Below, piece after piece: positions 46,413 to 56,571 of a DNA stretch of 64,000 nucleotides (position 1 is its first letter; the number at the start of each line of letters is the position of its first letter). The DNA is taken from assembly GCA_030734395.1 (NCBI GenBank), contig JAUZTG010000029.1, positions 4,588,001 to 4,652,000 on the forward strand, written 5' to 3'. The position numbers and the translations under genes were made by a program. This stretch comes from Sarocladium kiliense (Eukaryota; Ascomycota; Sordariomycetes; Hypocreales; Sarocladiaceae). The notes beneath the pieces were generated by a model that was not told the DNA's origin, made no database searches, and worked only from the letters and a program-made list of their open reading frames with translations.

Positions 46413-46808
46413 GGCGTTCCAGTACTCGTCGCGCAACGGTCGCAAAGTTGTCTTGCGAGATCTTGCGGCGAGATAACTTCTCTGAAGGCTCCCGGTTCGC
46501 GCGGGGTCGTGAAGGTTCTCGTCGCGGGGTTGGAGCTGTGAGGTGGACTTTCGATGACAGTGGGGTCTATAAAGAAATGACAGTTTGGCTGTATGGTGGG
46601 GTCCGACCGCTCCTGAGACCTGGCTCGGTCTTGGCGTTTGAATCAATTCGGAGCTGGTAGACTTTCTGGGAGGCTGTTTACAAGACGGAAATGGAATCCG
46701 CAATCATCGTACAAATCTTAAGCTTAGAAGAGTACGGTCTATTTGTTTTCAAATGGACTACATGTCAAAAGGACAACCCCAAGCATCCAGGTGCCCTGGA
46801 GCCATGTA
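46413..46808. other. intergenic
   Basis: About 0.4 kb between two minus-strand genes (NMT1 promoter and 3' side of the ABHD12-like gene). No gene is seen. Confidence 0.4.
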
Positions 46809-48283
46809 TCAAGATTCGGAGGCCGTGCCGTGTAGGTCAAACGAACGCATCACCGCCAGCGCTACGGGCGCGTTCCTCATGATCTTGTTGTGGCCTAAGG
46901 ACTTGGGTTAGAAGGTTGAGCAGACATTGGGCGTGGAACAGACGTTTTGATCACTTGCCTCCGTAAGGGAAAAGCTCCTGTCGGATGATGATGTCCGGCT
47001 CGGCCACCCATGTGCTTACGAAACTACCATCGTCCTTCCTCACCGTCCGCTGCTCCTTCCAAGCCTCAAATTCGGAATCATCCAGGATGCCTACTGTCTC
47101 GTTGGCCGCGGCGCGAAACATGACGTTATCCTCGGCCCAGGGGATGTCTGCATCGTCTGCCGCATGGACCAAACTGATCCGAACCCTACCTTTTGTGTAT
47201 CGCACAATGTTGGCAAGCCGATCAGCCGTCTTCCATTTGTCAACGATCAAGCCACGCAAGCGCTGCAGAAGAAACGGCCAACGCGTCACAGGGGCAAGCA
47301 CCGGCACAAATCCGCCAATTTTGTATCCACTCAGCATCGTCGTCAAGTCACTGAACCCCGCGACGAGGACAATGCCTCCAAACTCGACCCCTTGCAGCGC
47401 ATACTGCTCAGCAACGGCACCAGCCACAGCTGTACCAAGGCTTTGGCCAAGCAGTACGATGCGACTGGCAGGCACCTTCGCCACCTTCATAGCCCAGTCA
47501 ATTACTGAAGCGGCATCCGTCACAAGACCCGTCTCGCTTGGTGTTCCCGTAGAGAGCCCAAAACCCCGATAGTCTATTGCAATGACATGGTATGAGGAGG
47601 TGTCAGTCAGTGAATGATACGTGTCCGGTCGCCATGCTTGCGCGAGATGCCCTGCGTTCTACACGGGTTAGCTCAGCGGCTTCCTCATGCACCACGACGT
47701 CTACCTACGCCATGAACTGTTTTTTGTTAGTCCCATTCGTGACACAGTTTGGGAGCCAAGGGTGGGTCCTCACAATAGAGCACAAGCCGTGCCTCTGGAT
47801 CGTCCCGCAAGAGCTTGAACGACTCCGTAGCCGTGACGTCTTCAGCAAAGCCAGAATGCTGCGTAGCAATTTGAGCCTCATGCTGAAGGTAGATGGGGAG
47901 GGGCATAATATGCCAAGCAAACAAAGTTTCGCCATCAGGCGTCTCAAGAGTGAAGGGCGTCACCTGGTTTCCTTCGTGAGTGTTGTCAGCTGTACCCCTA
48001 CCAGCAGTCGAGCTATCATAACGAACTGGCAAATCCCCATTTCTCCGGCACATTCAGGTTGTTCCACGCAAGAGTATGGATCTTGTGTGCGTAAAGGAAG
48101 CTGGAGGTGTATCAGTCTAGGTAGTTCGTAGGAGAGATATAACAGCTAAAGGGGGGGGGGCAGAACTGACTGACGTTGGAAGAAGGGTGTGGCACCGAGG
48201 CCAAGAAACACTGAATAAAGACCTAATGGAAAAGTAGCAAGGGCGATTGCGGCCCAGCCTATGGGTGAGACGTGGCGAGCCAT
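46809..48283 (-). CDS. membrane-anchored alpha/beta hydrolase, ABHD12/BEM46-like
   Basis: Six exons: 48283-48171, 48100-48027, 47971-47774, 47716-47709, 47658-46959, 46894-46809; 392 residues. An N-terminal membrane anchor (GWAAIALATFPLGLYSVFLG) precedes FLYAHKIHTLAWNNLNVPEK and the family block NQVTPFTLETPDGETLFAWH. Exon 4 is only 8 nt and supplies the His-Gly of YFHGNAGHLAQAW, the oxyanion loop. The nucleophile is in VLLGQSLGTAVAG, after VIAIDYRGFGLSTG. The Asp is in HAADDADIPWAED. The last intron starts GCAAGT (a GC-AG intron) with a CTAAC branch; splicing it gives LFPYGGHNKIM and the catalytic His, whereas reading through stops at GGK. Related enzymes are membrane lysophospholipases or monoacylglycerol lipases. 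Intron 1 contains a 10-C tract on the transcript strand. Confidence 0.85.
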
Positions 48284-49625
48284 TTTCGTAAGTATGTGGA
48301 AGTTGTACCGATGCCCTACCACACGATAGAATGTATGATGACTTACCATATCTAAGGCGGGTCATTAGGTTGACGCACGACTCCTGACACATGACGCACG
48401 TGATCGCGATTGGATGTGCTGTGGCAGCATTGTGCGATTTTTGGTACCCTAAACCCGAAAACTCCCTTCCACAGCGCCGTCCGGTTGGTACATTAAGGAT
48501 AGAGACGCAGCGGATTACTCGATTCCCTCCTCCAAGGAGTGACGGCGATGACCTGAAGTGCGAGAAGAATATGTCCCGCGAATCCTGGTAAAAAAATCAC
48601 AATTCATGTCAAGTCTTGTGTTGCAAAAGTACTCCTTGACGTTGCACTGCACCAAAGAGACCAGCCATTCAGTCCCTAGAAAGCCGAACCAAGGTCCTCG
48701 AGGTATCTGTGTATCTCTCTGCCTACCTTATAGCATTTATCAGTCACTACAGGGCGCTAGACTGGCGATGATTGAAATCTCCAGTTGAGAATTGAGTTGG
48801 CGATCAATCCAGACAAGGATGACGAGGGATAGAGTGTTAATATTTCGCAGTCTCTGGAGTGAGGGCAGAGCTCGGGATTGTTAATCTGTACCGACCGTCT
48901 TTCGGGGCAACCATGTATGTACAAGACACTAAGGTACGGATCCTCAGGGCTCCGAATAGAAACTGGACTACGATCGTGCTGTGCTTGTGGGCTGATGCGC
49001 ATGTGTTTTCTCACAGTGAACAAATAACTAGCAGGGAAGAGCCCTGCGCCTGTTGGTGGCTGTGCTTGTGATTGGCACCTCAGTCAAGCGCAATGTCAGC
49101 TCAGACTTCTAAACTTAGCTCAAGCCTTAATTACCTTAGGTAATGCATGGATCCCCCTAACCGACCGAAATGACAACCACATGATGGAGTGAGCAGGCCA
49201 AGCCTGTCCACATCGAGAATAAATTTAGAAGCAGGCTGCACAGAAACACCAGCCAGCCCGCATCAGGGTGGCTGGACCGCCTACGGCCAAGATCCGAGCA
49301 GCTATGGAAGGTCAGCACACAAAATTGGACATCCAGCTTGAGTGACGGCGCAGTACCGTGGCATCAGCGCTACTGTTGGATGGCAAGGCTGTGTTCTTAC
49401 CATTCGCCTAGCTTGGACAGCACATCCCTGATATCCTCATTCTTTTTGTTATTCCTGAGCCTCTTCGGTCGACTTATAAGTCAACATCTTGCCGCAGTTG
49501 TAGAACCACTTATCTCGCAATGAGCATCAACTACCGACAGTCCTACACAGAATACATTCCTCTCAAAGCCCTCGAACACCTACAGCGGCATCCTTGTTAC
49601 GCTTCGGACTGCTATCTTCTCAAAA
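48284..49625. promoter_or_regulatory. divergent promoter region (hydrolase / cupin)
   Basis: About 1.3 kb between divergent genes, marking the shift to the accessory part of the window. It contains an interrupted palindrome TTACCTTAGGTAA at 49131-49143. No gene is seen. Confidence 0.4.
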
Positions 49626-50492
49626 ATGCGCTGCAACACCCTTAGCGTTCTCGTCGGCGCGGCGAGCCTTGCAGCCGCCGCTCCAACCCCGGCAAGCAGT
49701 AGCGTAGCGAATCCAGATATCAACATCAACGCTGCTATTCCTGAAATTGTTCCTGTCAATACACGAGGCGAGAACGCGGAACTAATAGCCAAGCTGCTTT
49801 CCGTGTCGACGACTGCCGACCGCGCTGCGCTTCTCGACCAACCCGGAGACTTTGTGTTCGACTTCACGACCAAGAACGCTCCTCCAACTGCTCTGTCAAA
49901 AGGCAAAGGCGGCGCAACCATATCTGCAAATGCACGAACGTTCCCCGCCCTTATTGGCACTGGCTCAGCTATGACAGTTGGAGAACTTGGCCCATGCGGA
50001 TTTAATACACCGCATGTTCACAATCGCGCTACAGAATTGAACATCATAGTTCATGGCCGCCTGGTCACCAACTTCATCACAGAGAACCGCGTCAAGCCCG
50101 TCGAGAACACTATGACACAGTGGCAGATGTCTGTATTCCCACAAGGCGCGATCCACGGCGAATATAACCCTGTAAGTAATGTTGGATGACAAGGGCTGCT
50201 TCTTCATGACTGACTGCAAATTAAGGATTGCGAGCCCGCAGTGTTCGTGGCCGGATTCAACAGCGAGGATCCAGGCGTATCACAAATTGCGCAGAATTTC
50301 TTTGCCCTAGAGGATCAACTGCTCCAGGCCACCCTCGGCGGTGTCAATACCTTCGATGGCAAAGACATTGATACATTTCGCGATGTTATACCGGCCAACG
50401 TTGCTCTAGGTATTGATCGCTGTCTGGAGCGATGCGGCATCCAGCGGAATGCGAAGCGCAGCGTTGGGGAATTTATACATCTGGTCGAATGA
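49626..50492 (+). CDS. secreted germin/spherulin-like cupin
   Basis: Two exons, 49626-50171 and 50226-50492, phase 0; 270 residues. A signal peptide (MRCNTLSVLVGAASLAAAAP) is followed by a short propeptide-like Ser/Ala region. The cupin motif 1 HVHNRATELNIIVHG has the H-x-H-x5-E metal ligands. Motif 2, VFPQGAIHGEYNPDCEPAVF, supplies the last His; the intron splits it just after EYNP. The central GELGPCGFNTP fits germin-like proteins. Such single-domain secreted cupins bind Mn and may act as oxalate oxidase, superoxide dismutase or structural stress proteins; which applies here is unknown. The C-terminus carries a Cys pair (CLERCG), perhaps a disulfide. Confidence 0.88.
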
Positions 50493-51515
50493 TAGTGACA
50501 CCTACCTTTACGTGCTACGAAACGATATGACTTTATGTCTACGACTTTTGCATGTCTTCCGAGCATTTTCATCGGACATGCGTTTCTGAGGCGAATGGGA
50601 AACGCGGCGTTTAGCGTGCATATAGAACAACTTTTAGAATCATACTTTCTTATTACAAGCCTTAACTAGCCCGTGTTCATCGTAGTCCTCAAAGGGCACG
50701 GAGAATTATGCTCGGAATGGAACAACCTCGACCCGACATCTTTCTGCCTCAAAAAGCTCTGTAAGTGGGTATGTATACGAAATTTGAGCCCTTATGGGAT
50801 GTCAGACTTTTGAGCAGCCTAGCCATGTCAGCTTCAGTCTTGCTGTTCTCAGCTGGGACGATCGAGAAACAGGAAACAAAGCTAAAGTCTGCGCGTCTCG
50901 GCTCAGGCGGACGTGGCCGAGGTCGGCGAGAATGATCTGGTTCATGACTTCCGACTGGCCTCGGGCCACCACAAATTGGCCCGCCTAAAGCTGCAGCTGA
51001 ATCCAGAATCTAGTTTTGTCCCCTGCGGCAATGCGTCTTTGCCATGGTTCCATAGATATTGCCGCTAGAGAGAAGCGGAGGAAAATGGCTTCGCACTATC
51101 ACCTTGGCTGCCCTCAGCTGATTGATAAGATCATCAGATAATCTCGCCAAATGGAACAACCGAGGAAGTTCGCCTACCGCGCGGGTACCACGAGAACTGG
51201 AAATTTTTTCAACCAGCCCCGGATCGCTTGTCAACTAATCTGAGGTACATATAAAAATTCTTGCAGATCATCTCTGAGGGCGGACGTCTCCCCTTCTCGT
51301 TGTCTAAGACCTGTGAAATACTCCTCAAACTGACCCAGTTTGTGAGCTAAGGCGAATTTTGCCTGAGATTCCTCGTGCTTGAACGAAGGACATTTCCTGA
51401 CAGCGTGCAAAGTCTTTAAGCTCTGGCCATGGAAAAACACCTGGCTATCGACACTCCGCTGGAGCAAGATCCTCGTCAACGCGCGAGGTAGCTCCCAAGC
51501 CGTGGCGTGCTACGA
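50493..51515. promoter_or_regulatory. intergenic, siderophore transporter promoter
   Basis: About 1 kb upstream of the transporter. It contains two GATA sites, one of them an exact iron-repressor consensus, and a potential 20-codon upstream stretch (from 51429) that is in frame with the transporter but ends in TAG. Confidence 0.45.
51123..51141 (+). promoter_or_regulatory. paired GATA sites including exact SreA-type ATCAGATAA
   Basis: TGATAAG at 51123-51129 is followed by ATCAGATAA at 51133-51141, about 375 nt before the transporter ATG. ATCWGATAA is the known consensus of the iron-responsive GATA repressors of ascomycetes and basidiomycetes, which shut off siderophore genes when iron is ample. 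The gene downstream is a siderophore-type carrier, so the match is meaningful by context. Confidence 0.55.
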
Positions 51516-53165
51516 ATGGAGGTCGCTGCTGCCCGACTCACCACCATAAAAAGGGTGGTATTCTTCAGCAGTGTCTTTCTCATCAGCTTTGTTCTTGGTC
51601 TCGATCTTCTTACACGCAACAGCTATACTGCATTCGCAACTTCATCCTTTCAACAACACTCCCTCTTAGCGACAGTCAACGTGATCAGAGGCGTTGTTGC
51701 TACTGCCGCGCAACCTTCTGTAGCAAGACTCACAGACATCTTTGGCCGCAATGAAGTCTTCACCGTGGCTGTCATTCTTCTCACTGTCGGCACCATTGTG
51801 CAGACTTTTTCTTCAAATGTCCAGAGCTTTTCGGGCGGCGCAGTGCTTCAGACATTGGGATACAGGGTCTCTACAATGACACTCGAAATCATGATCGCTG
51901 ATTTCACGTCCGTAAGGACAAGACTGCTGTTTGCTTTTACTCTGAACTGGCCGTATCTCATAAATACATGGGTTAGCGGCGACGTCACAAGAGCAGTCTT
52001 GTCCTTTACGACTTGGAGATGGGGACTGGGAATGTTCGCCATTATCATCCCCGTGTGCGCAATCCCTCTCATCACTTTTATGTTCATACTGGGCCGCGAA
52101 GCTCGGGACGACGAGAAGACCACGGTGAACAATTCTCAAAGCAGATCAGAACCTGTCACCATTGCTAATCTTCGGGAGTTGCTGCGGGAGATTGATGTCA
52201 TCGGTGTTTTGCTCTTGACATTAGCTCTTGCAATGACGCTGATACCCCTCACGCTCGCAGGAGGGCAGGCCTCTAAGTGGCGAGAAGTTGGCATTCTCAC
52301 GCCTCTCATTCTCGGTATCATCCTCTTCCTGGCCTTTGTTTTCTGGGAAAGCAGGACGACAAAACCCCTGTTCCCTCTGTACTTACTCCGAAATCGCTCC
52401 GTTTGGGCAGGCATCGGTATTGGGTGCCTAGGTCCACTCGCGTTCACGATCCACGGAAATTACTTATTCACCTTACTGCTGGTTTCGTACGACTTCTCAA
52501 TCGAAAGCGCCACCAGAATCGCCTCTCTGTATTCCTTTTGTTCGACTCTGGTCGGGTCACTATTGGCCTTTGTCGTCCTAAGGATTCGCCGGCTCAAAGG
52601 GCTTGTGATAGTTGGTCTTACATTGTGGTTCGTTGGGGGTGGTCTGATCTACCACTACCGCGGTGGAATACCATCGAAGGTCGGACTCATTGGAGCTGAG
52701 ATTTTGATAGGCTCTGCTGCTGGCTTCTTCTCTTGGCCTTCTTTTGTGCTCGTTCAGGCAGCAACGCCGCACCGGTACCTAAGCGTTGCCATTTCACTTG
52801 TCTTTACCGCAAACTCGCTTGGTCAAGCGTTCGGCAACTGTGTTGCTGGAGCGATTTGGACCCAAACCCTCTACAGGATTCTCAAGGACAAGCTTGGAGA
52901 CATCGATGAGACACTAGTGGCAGCTGTCTACGCATCCCCCTTGGAAACTGTTCCGGACTTCGCAATTGGCACTCCAGAGCGAGACGCTATCATGGAGAGC
53001 TATCGGTCGATTCAGCGATCACTGATCATTGCAGCAATTTGCTTCTTAGTACCAGCATTTGTTCTGGCGTGGTTCCTGCACGACCCGAAGCTATCGGATG
53101 ACCAGACGCAGCCTGAGGCAAAAGACGAAGAACACAAAGTAGACAGAGATGCAGAAAAAGGCTGA
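51516..53165 (+). CDS. siderophore-iron transporter, MFS (SIT family)
   Basis: A single exon, 549 residues from the first ATG. About 14 membrane helices. The SIT family block is clear: YTAFATSSFQQHSLLATVNV, followed by IRGVVATAAQPSVARLTDIF and GRNEV, then MTLEIMIADFTSVRTRLLF and LINTWVSGDVTRAVL. Later blocks WFVGGGLIYHYRG and SLGQAFGNCVAGAIW also fit. It would import ferric siderophores across plasma or vesicle membranes with protons. The residues before the ATG (RGVLR) continue the family motif GVxxxE, and the frame runs back to an ATG at 51429 but is cut by TAG at 51489-51491. So the N-terminus may be shortened by a nonsense change. No siderophore-synthesis gene is nearby. Confidence 0.88.
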   Translation: MEVAAARLTTIKRVVFFSSVFLISFVLGLDLLTRNSYTAFATSSFQQHSLLATVNVIRGVVATAAQPSVARLTDIFGRNEVFTVAVILLTVGTIVQTFSSNVQSFSGGAVLQTLGYRVSTMTLEIMIADFTSVRTRLLFAFTLNWPYLINTWVSGDVTRAVLSFTTWRWGLGMFAIIIPVCAIPLITFMFILGREARDDEKTTVNNSQSRSEPVTIANLRELLREIDVIGVLLLTLALAMTLIPLTLAGGQASKWREVGILTPLILGIILFLAFVFWESRTTKPLFPLYLLRNRSVWAGIGIGCLGPLAFTIHGNYLFTLLLVSYDFSIESATRIASLYSFCSTLVGSLLAFVVLRIRRLKGLVIVGLTLWFVGGGLIYHYRGGIPSKVGLIGAEILIGSAAGFFSWPSFVLVQAATPHRYLSVAISLVFTANSLGQAFGNCVAGAIWTQTLYRILKDKLGDIDETLVAAVYASPLETVPDFAIGTPERDAIMESYRSIQRSLIIAAICFLVPAFVLAWFLHDPKLSDDQTQPEAKDEEHKVDRDAEKG

Positions 53166-54012
53166 TTGGTCTAGGGTTATTGATAGTGAGCTGTATAGAG
53201 TCAGCCTATTGAAGAAAGAATGGCCTCTCCTGGAATGTATTGGCCTGAATAGCTCTCATCCGGTCCGTCCAATGGTGCCGAGGTAATGGCGACCATGAAA
53301 GAGAGGCCAAGGCCATGTGCAACGATGGTTCGTTACAAACCTATATGTGGGAGAGAGGACGCCACTGATGACCGGCAGACAATGAAATACTGTCGAAACT
53401 CGTCTTGACAGCCAAAAAGGTTCTGGACGAAAGAATGGTCGGACCTCTCCACAGCGACCTCTTTACATCTAGGGGTGGTGGACTCGTCACGGCTAAACAA
53501 ATTTCCTCTCGTTGCCGTTCAGTTGTCCCATGGTAAAAAGAAAGGACCAGGGTCACCTCGAGAGCAGGCAATCCTGGAATATGCATCAAGTATCTTAGAA
53601 ATAATTGGTACTAATACTCTAGACTTTCATCCACTTGTATGTAAACTTTAATGAGCTAATGCTACCCCAATCTTCGAGACCGTGGGGCTTACTTACATTG
53701 TGCCTAGGTAGACTGTTGTTTGGCTAAGAACCCACTGCAAACCCATTGATGTCACTACAGTTGAGTGCCCCAAAGTTGCTCGGTTCAGCTTTCGAACAGG
53801 ACTTTGAGGATGGTAAAACAGCATGCTACGGGATTTGGCATCTAACGAAGATCACAATGCGTGGCTCAATTCATCTAATGTGGCTAAGCCATCCTGAATT
53901 TGAACATATCAGTGCGATACTTGGCATGAGCTCATTTGGTGACCTGGTAAGCGAAGGGTATGCTCATCATGCTGCCACACTATATGTGAGCGTTTAGTCG
54001 GAGCCTTCGCTA
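53166..54012. other. convergent 3' region
   Basis: About 0.85 kb between the transporter (plus) and the receptor-like gene (minus). A plus-strand frame at 53746-53997 has no family resemblance. Confidence 0.4.
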
Positions 54013-55414
54013 TTATCCTGTCTTAGTCCTGCTGCTCATCTCAAATGACTCCGCCTCCACGAGCTCCTTTCCCCGGAAGGTTGATGGTGTTTCGTGACGG
54101 ATAGTGATCTCATCAGTTTTCAGAATACCGCTTTGCTCGGGAGATGACCTGACTTGAGTGTCTGTTTCTATATCGCGAAGTGCCTCTTCAGACCCCTCCC
54201 ATACTGTGTTTGACATGATCACAACTGAGTTCTGGCCGTACTTTCCGTGCGGGGCATATCGAGTCGACCGTCGAGCTTCTGAACCAGTGTTGTTGCTCCG
54301 ACCTTGAGGCCCGTATGGGTTGCTGCGGTCATACTTAGATCGGTTGTGACTTGACTTTAGCTCCTGGTATAGCATCCTTCTTTGAATCAAAGCATTAGTT
54401 CTTGTTACTCGAAACCTCCTGTCCCTGAGACCATGACTCACAAGATAGGGATTGATATTGCCATGATGGAAGCCGCAGGCTCTGTCAAAGTCCAGATCGT
54501 CAAGTCAACACGGTCAAACGTGATATCGGGGCTCGTCATCTTAACGACCAGCACAGACTTGACTATTCCCGTAATTCCAGCACTGATGAAGAAATGTCAG
54601 TACTTGAAGGGCAATGAGACTGCGGCTGAAAACAAAGCAATGTCATCTTACATAGCGCCTAGACTCATTGCGACGGCGACTCCAAGTCTTTCACGACGAC
54701 GCATTGAAACACCCATTATTATTTGCCATGGGAGAAAGGCTAGAACAAAGTCTAGAATCGCTGAATAGTCTGGAGTCGTTGAATCAGTGCCGGTGCACGT
54801 CGAAATGCCCGTCAGGAATGGGTGACTTACAAGCCGCAAAAAGTTGAAACTTCACTAATCTCTTGGGATCCCAGCAAGATCCTGGGACAGATTTATCCCA
54901 AACTCTTCGCAGTGGTGTGCATTTGGCAAACCCGAATATCCATACTAGATTCATCGAGATGTTGATTGAGATTATGACGAAAACGAGGAAATGTTTCATC
55001 CATGTGGAAGTGGCTATCCGGTGCAATGTAAGCGCGAACGAAGATTTACTAGTAGTCGTCGCAATGATGCCAAAGGTCGCCACAAGGATCGTGAAAAGAT
55101 TGATGGTCTTCAAATTTTCGGAACTTATGGTGTCAATATGCTGGCCGAAGCCAAGAGACACGAGGTAGCTGTTGATTGCTGCGGCGATTGTCAACGACAC
55201 CTAGGGCATCATTAGCATACCTGCTTGAAGATGCGGGATCAGTAACCTTGGCATTGAGACAAACCATCGCTATGATCAATAGGTGATCATCCCACCAGAG
55301 TCCTCTACCTCGCCATATCTTGCAGTATAGGCGGAGACTCAGTAGAATCGCAGCAGCAGCAGTGAGAGACCATACAGAGGCGAGTAGCCGCGTGCCCCTC
55401 TCGTCGCGTCCCAT
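54013..55414 (-). CDS. fungal rhodopsin-like (Pth11-related) membrane protein
   Basis: Five exons: 55414-55265, 55200-54831, 54769-54652, 54582-54442, 54379-54013; 381 residues. Exon 4 is not visible as a long frame. Spliced, it gives IAGITGIVKSVLVVKMTSPD and ITFDRVDLTIWTLTEPAASI, the family's TM6-TM7 region. Seven helices are seen. Diagnostic points are WWDDHLLIIAM after TM1, LGFGQHI after TM2, the extracellular Cys pair CTPLRRVWD...GSCWDPK, and SAILDFVLAFLPWQIIM. A 120-residue hydrophilic tail follows. The family (fungal rhodopsin domain) includes Pth11-like receptors used in surface sensing, but many members have no known ligand. The CFEM domain of Pth11 itself is absent. Confidence 0.85.
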
Positions 55415-56571
55415 GGTGAAGGGGTAAGGGCCGGATCGCAATGCCTAGAGACTCATGTGGAAGGAGAAGGTTCACAACGCTGACGTTGGGAGAACACTGG
55501 AACTAAAGTGCACATGAGAGTCTGCGATCCTTCGTACTAACTAAGGTGCTCAGCTTCTTTGCCTCGGATCCAGTCCGTTGGGCTATTTTAGAGCTTGCTT
55601 TGAGAGCTCGTAATAATCAGAGTAGCGCACATCAGTGCCTCAGGAGGATTGGAGTGCTGAATGTAGCTTCCCGACGGCCATGATGCGGGAGGGTCCGTCG
55701 ATTATTAGCTGACCGCTGGTGGCGTTTGAGTTTGTCGCAGCCTCCCTTTTGACTGCGTGCGAGTCAGTCGTGAGCAAACAGAGTTCACTCGCTATTAGCG
55801 GAGACATTTGCCCCTCGAGCACTACGAAAGTATGTTTTGTGGATGGAATCCTCTCCGCGTCTTCGTTTATAACAGACGGTGGGTCGCTTCCCAAAGTTGA
55901 CAGACAAGTGCCGATCAGCTAGTCAGGTCTACGATGCGGGAGACGCATCAATCATCTGTCCAGGGACCGACGCCTCATTCATGTACATTGTGTAGCGGGC
56001 TTGGGTATGCCAGTAAAATGATGGGACCAGGTAAATCAAGTCTATTCCGAAGTTCGATCAGAGACTACTCAACGAGGATTCTCCAATGGAGCTTCGGTGT
56101 CATATCAGCACAAACTTTATGGTCTTAAAGCTCGGGTCGACAAGAATGACAACGCAGGCAAGACCGGCTACTTAGCCGAGGCAGGGATGTTCCATCTCTC
56201 ATGCCTCACATTAGTTCTCCCAAATTGCTGTTGAGTCACAGTCTGGCAACAGAGGCCACACAGAGTCTGGAACTCCTTGTCTAGCCAAGATGGGAAGACT
56301 GACCGAGCAGCTGATCCCCACAGGATCTTCTGCTAGTGAACCTTTCCACTGAAATCCGAAGGGTTCAGCTTTGACTTCTATCGTCATTAGCTCGATAGAG
56401 CCGAGTGTTCATAGAACCCTCGCCTACACCTGAAAAGGAAGATCAGCGCAGATCAATTTGCTCATTCATGGATGGCAGATCACCTCTGGCCCCTTTTTGC
56501 TTTTTTCTCTGCTCATCCGAGGCCTCTGCAGCGGCTGAACCTGACCAGCCTCCTTGAGACAAACTGCGAGA
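55415..56571. promoter_or_regulatory. divergent promoter region (receptor / esterase)
   Basis: About 1.2 kb between divergent genes. No additional supported gene is seen. Confidence 0.4.

Noticed and set aside
46413..46703. 97-codon N-terminal extension of NMT1
   Set aside because: Composition is leader-like and family members start at the [12 protein letters not shown] acidic N-terminus.
51231..51479. 82-codon minus-strand frame in the transporter promoter
   Set aside because: No ATG start and no recognisable similarity.
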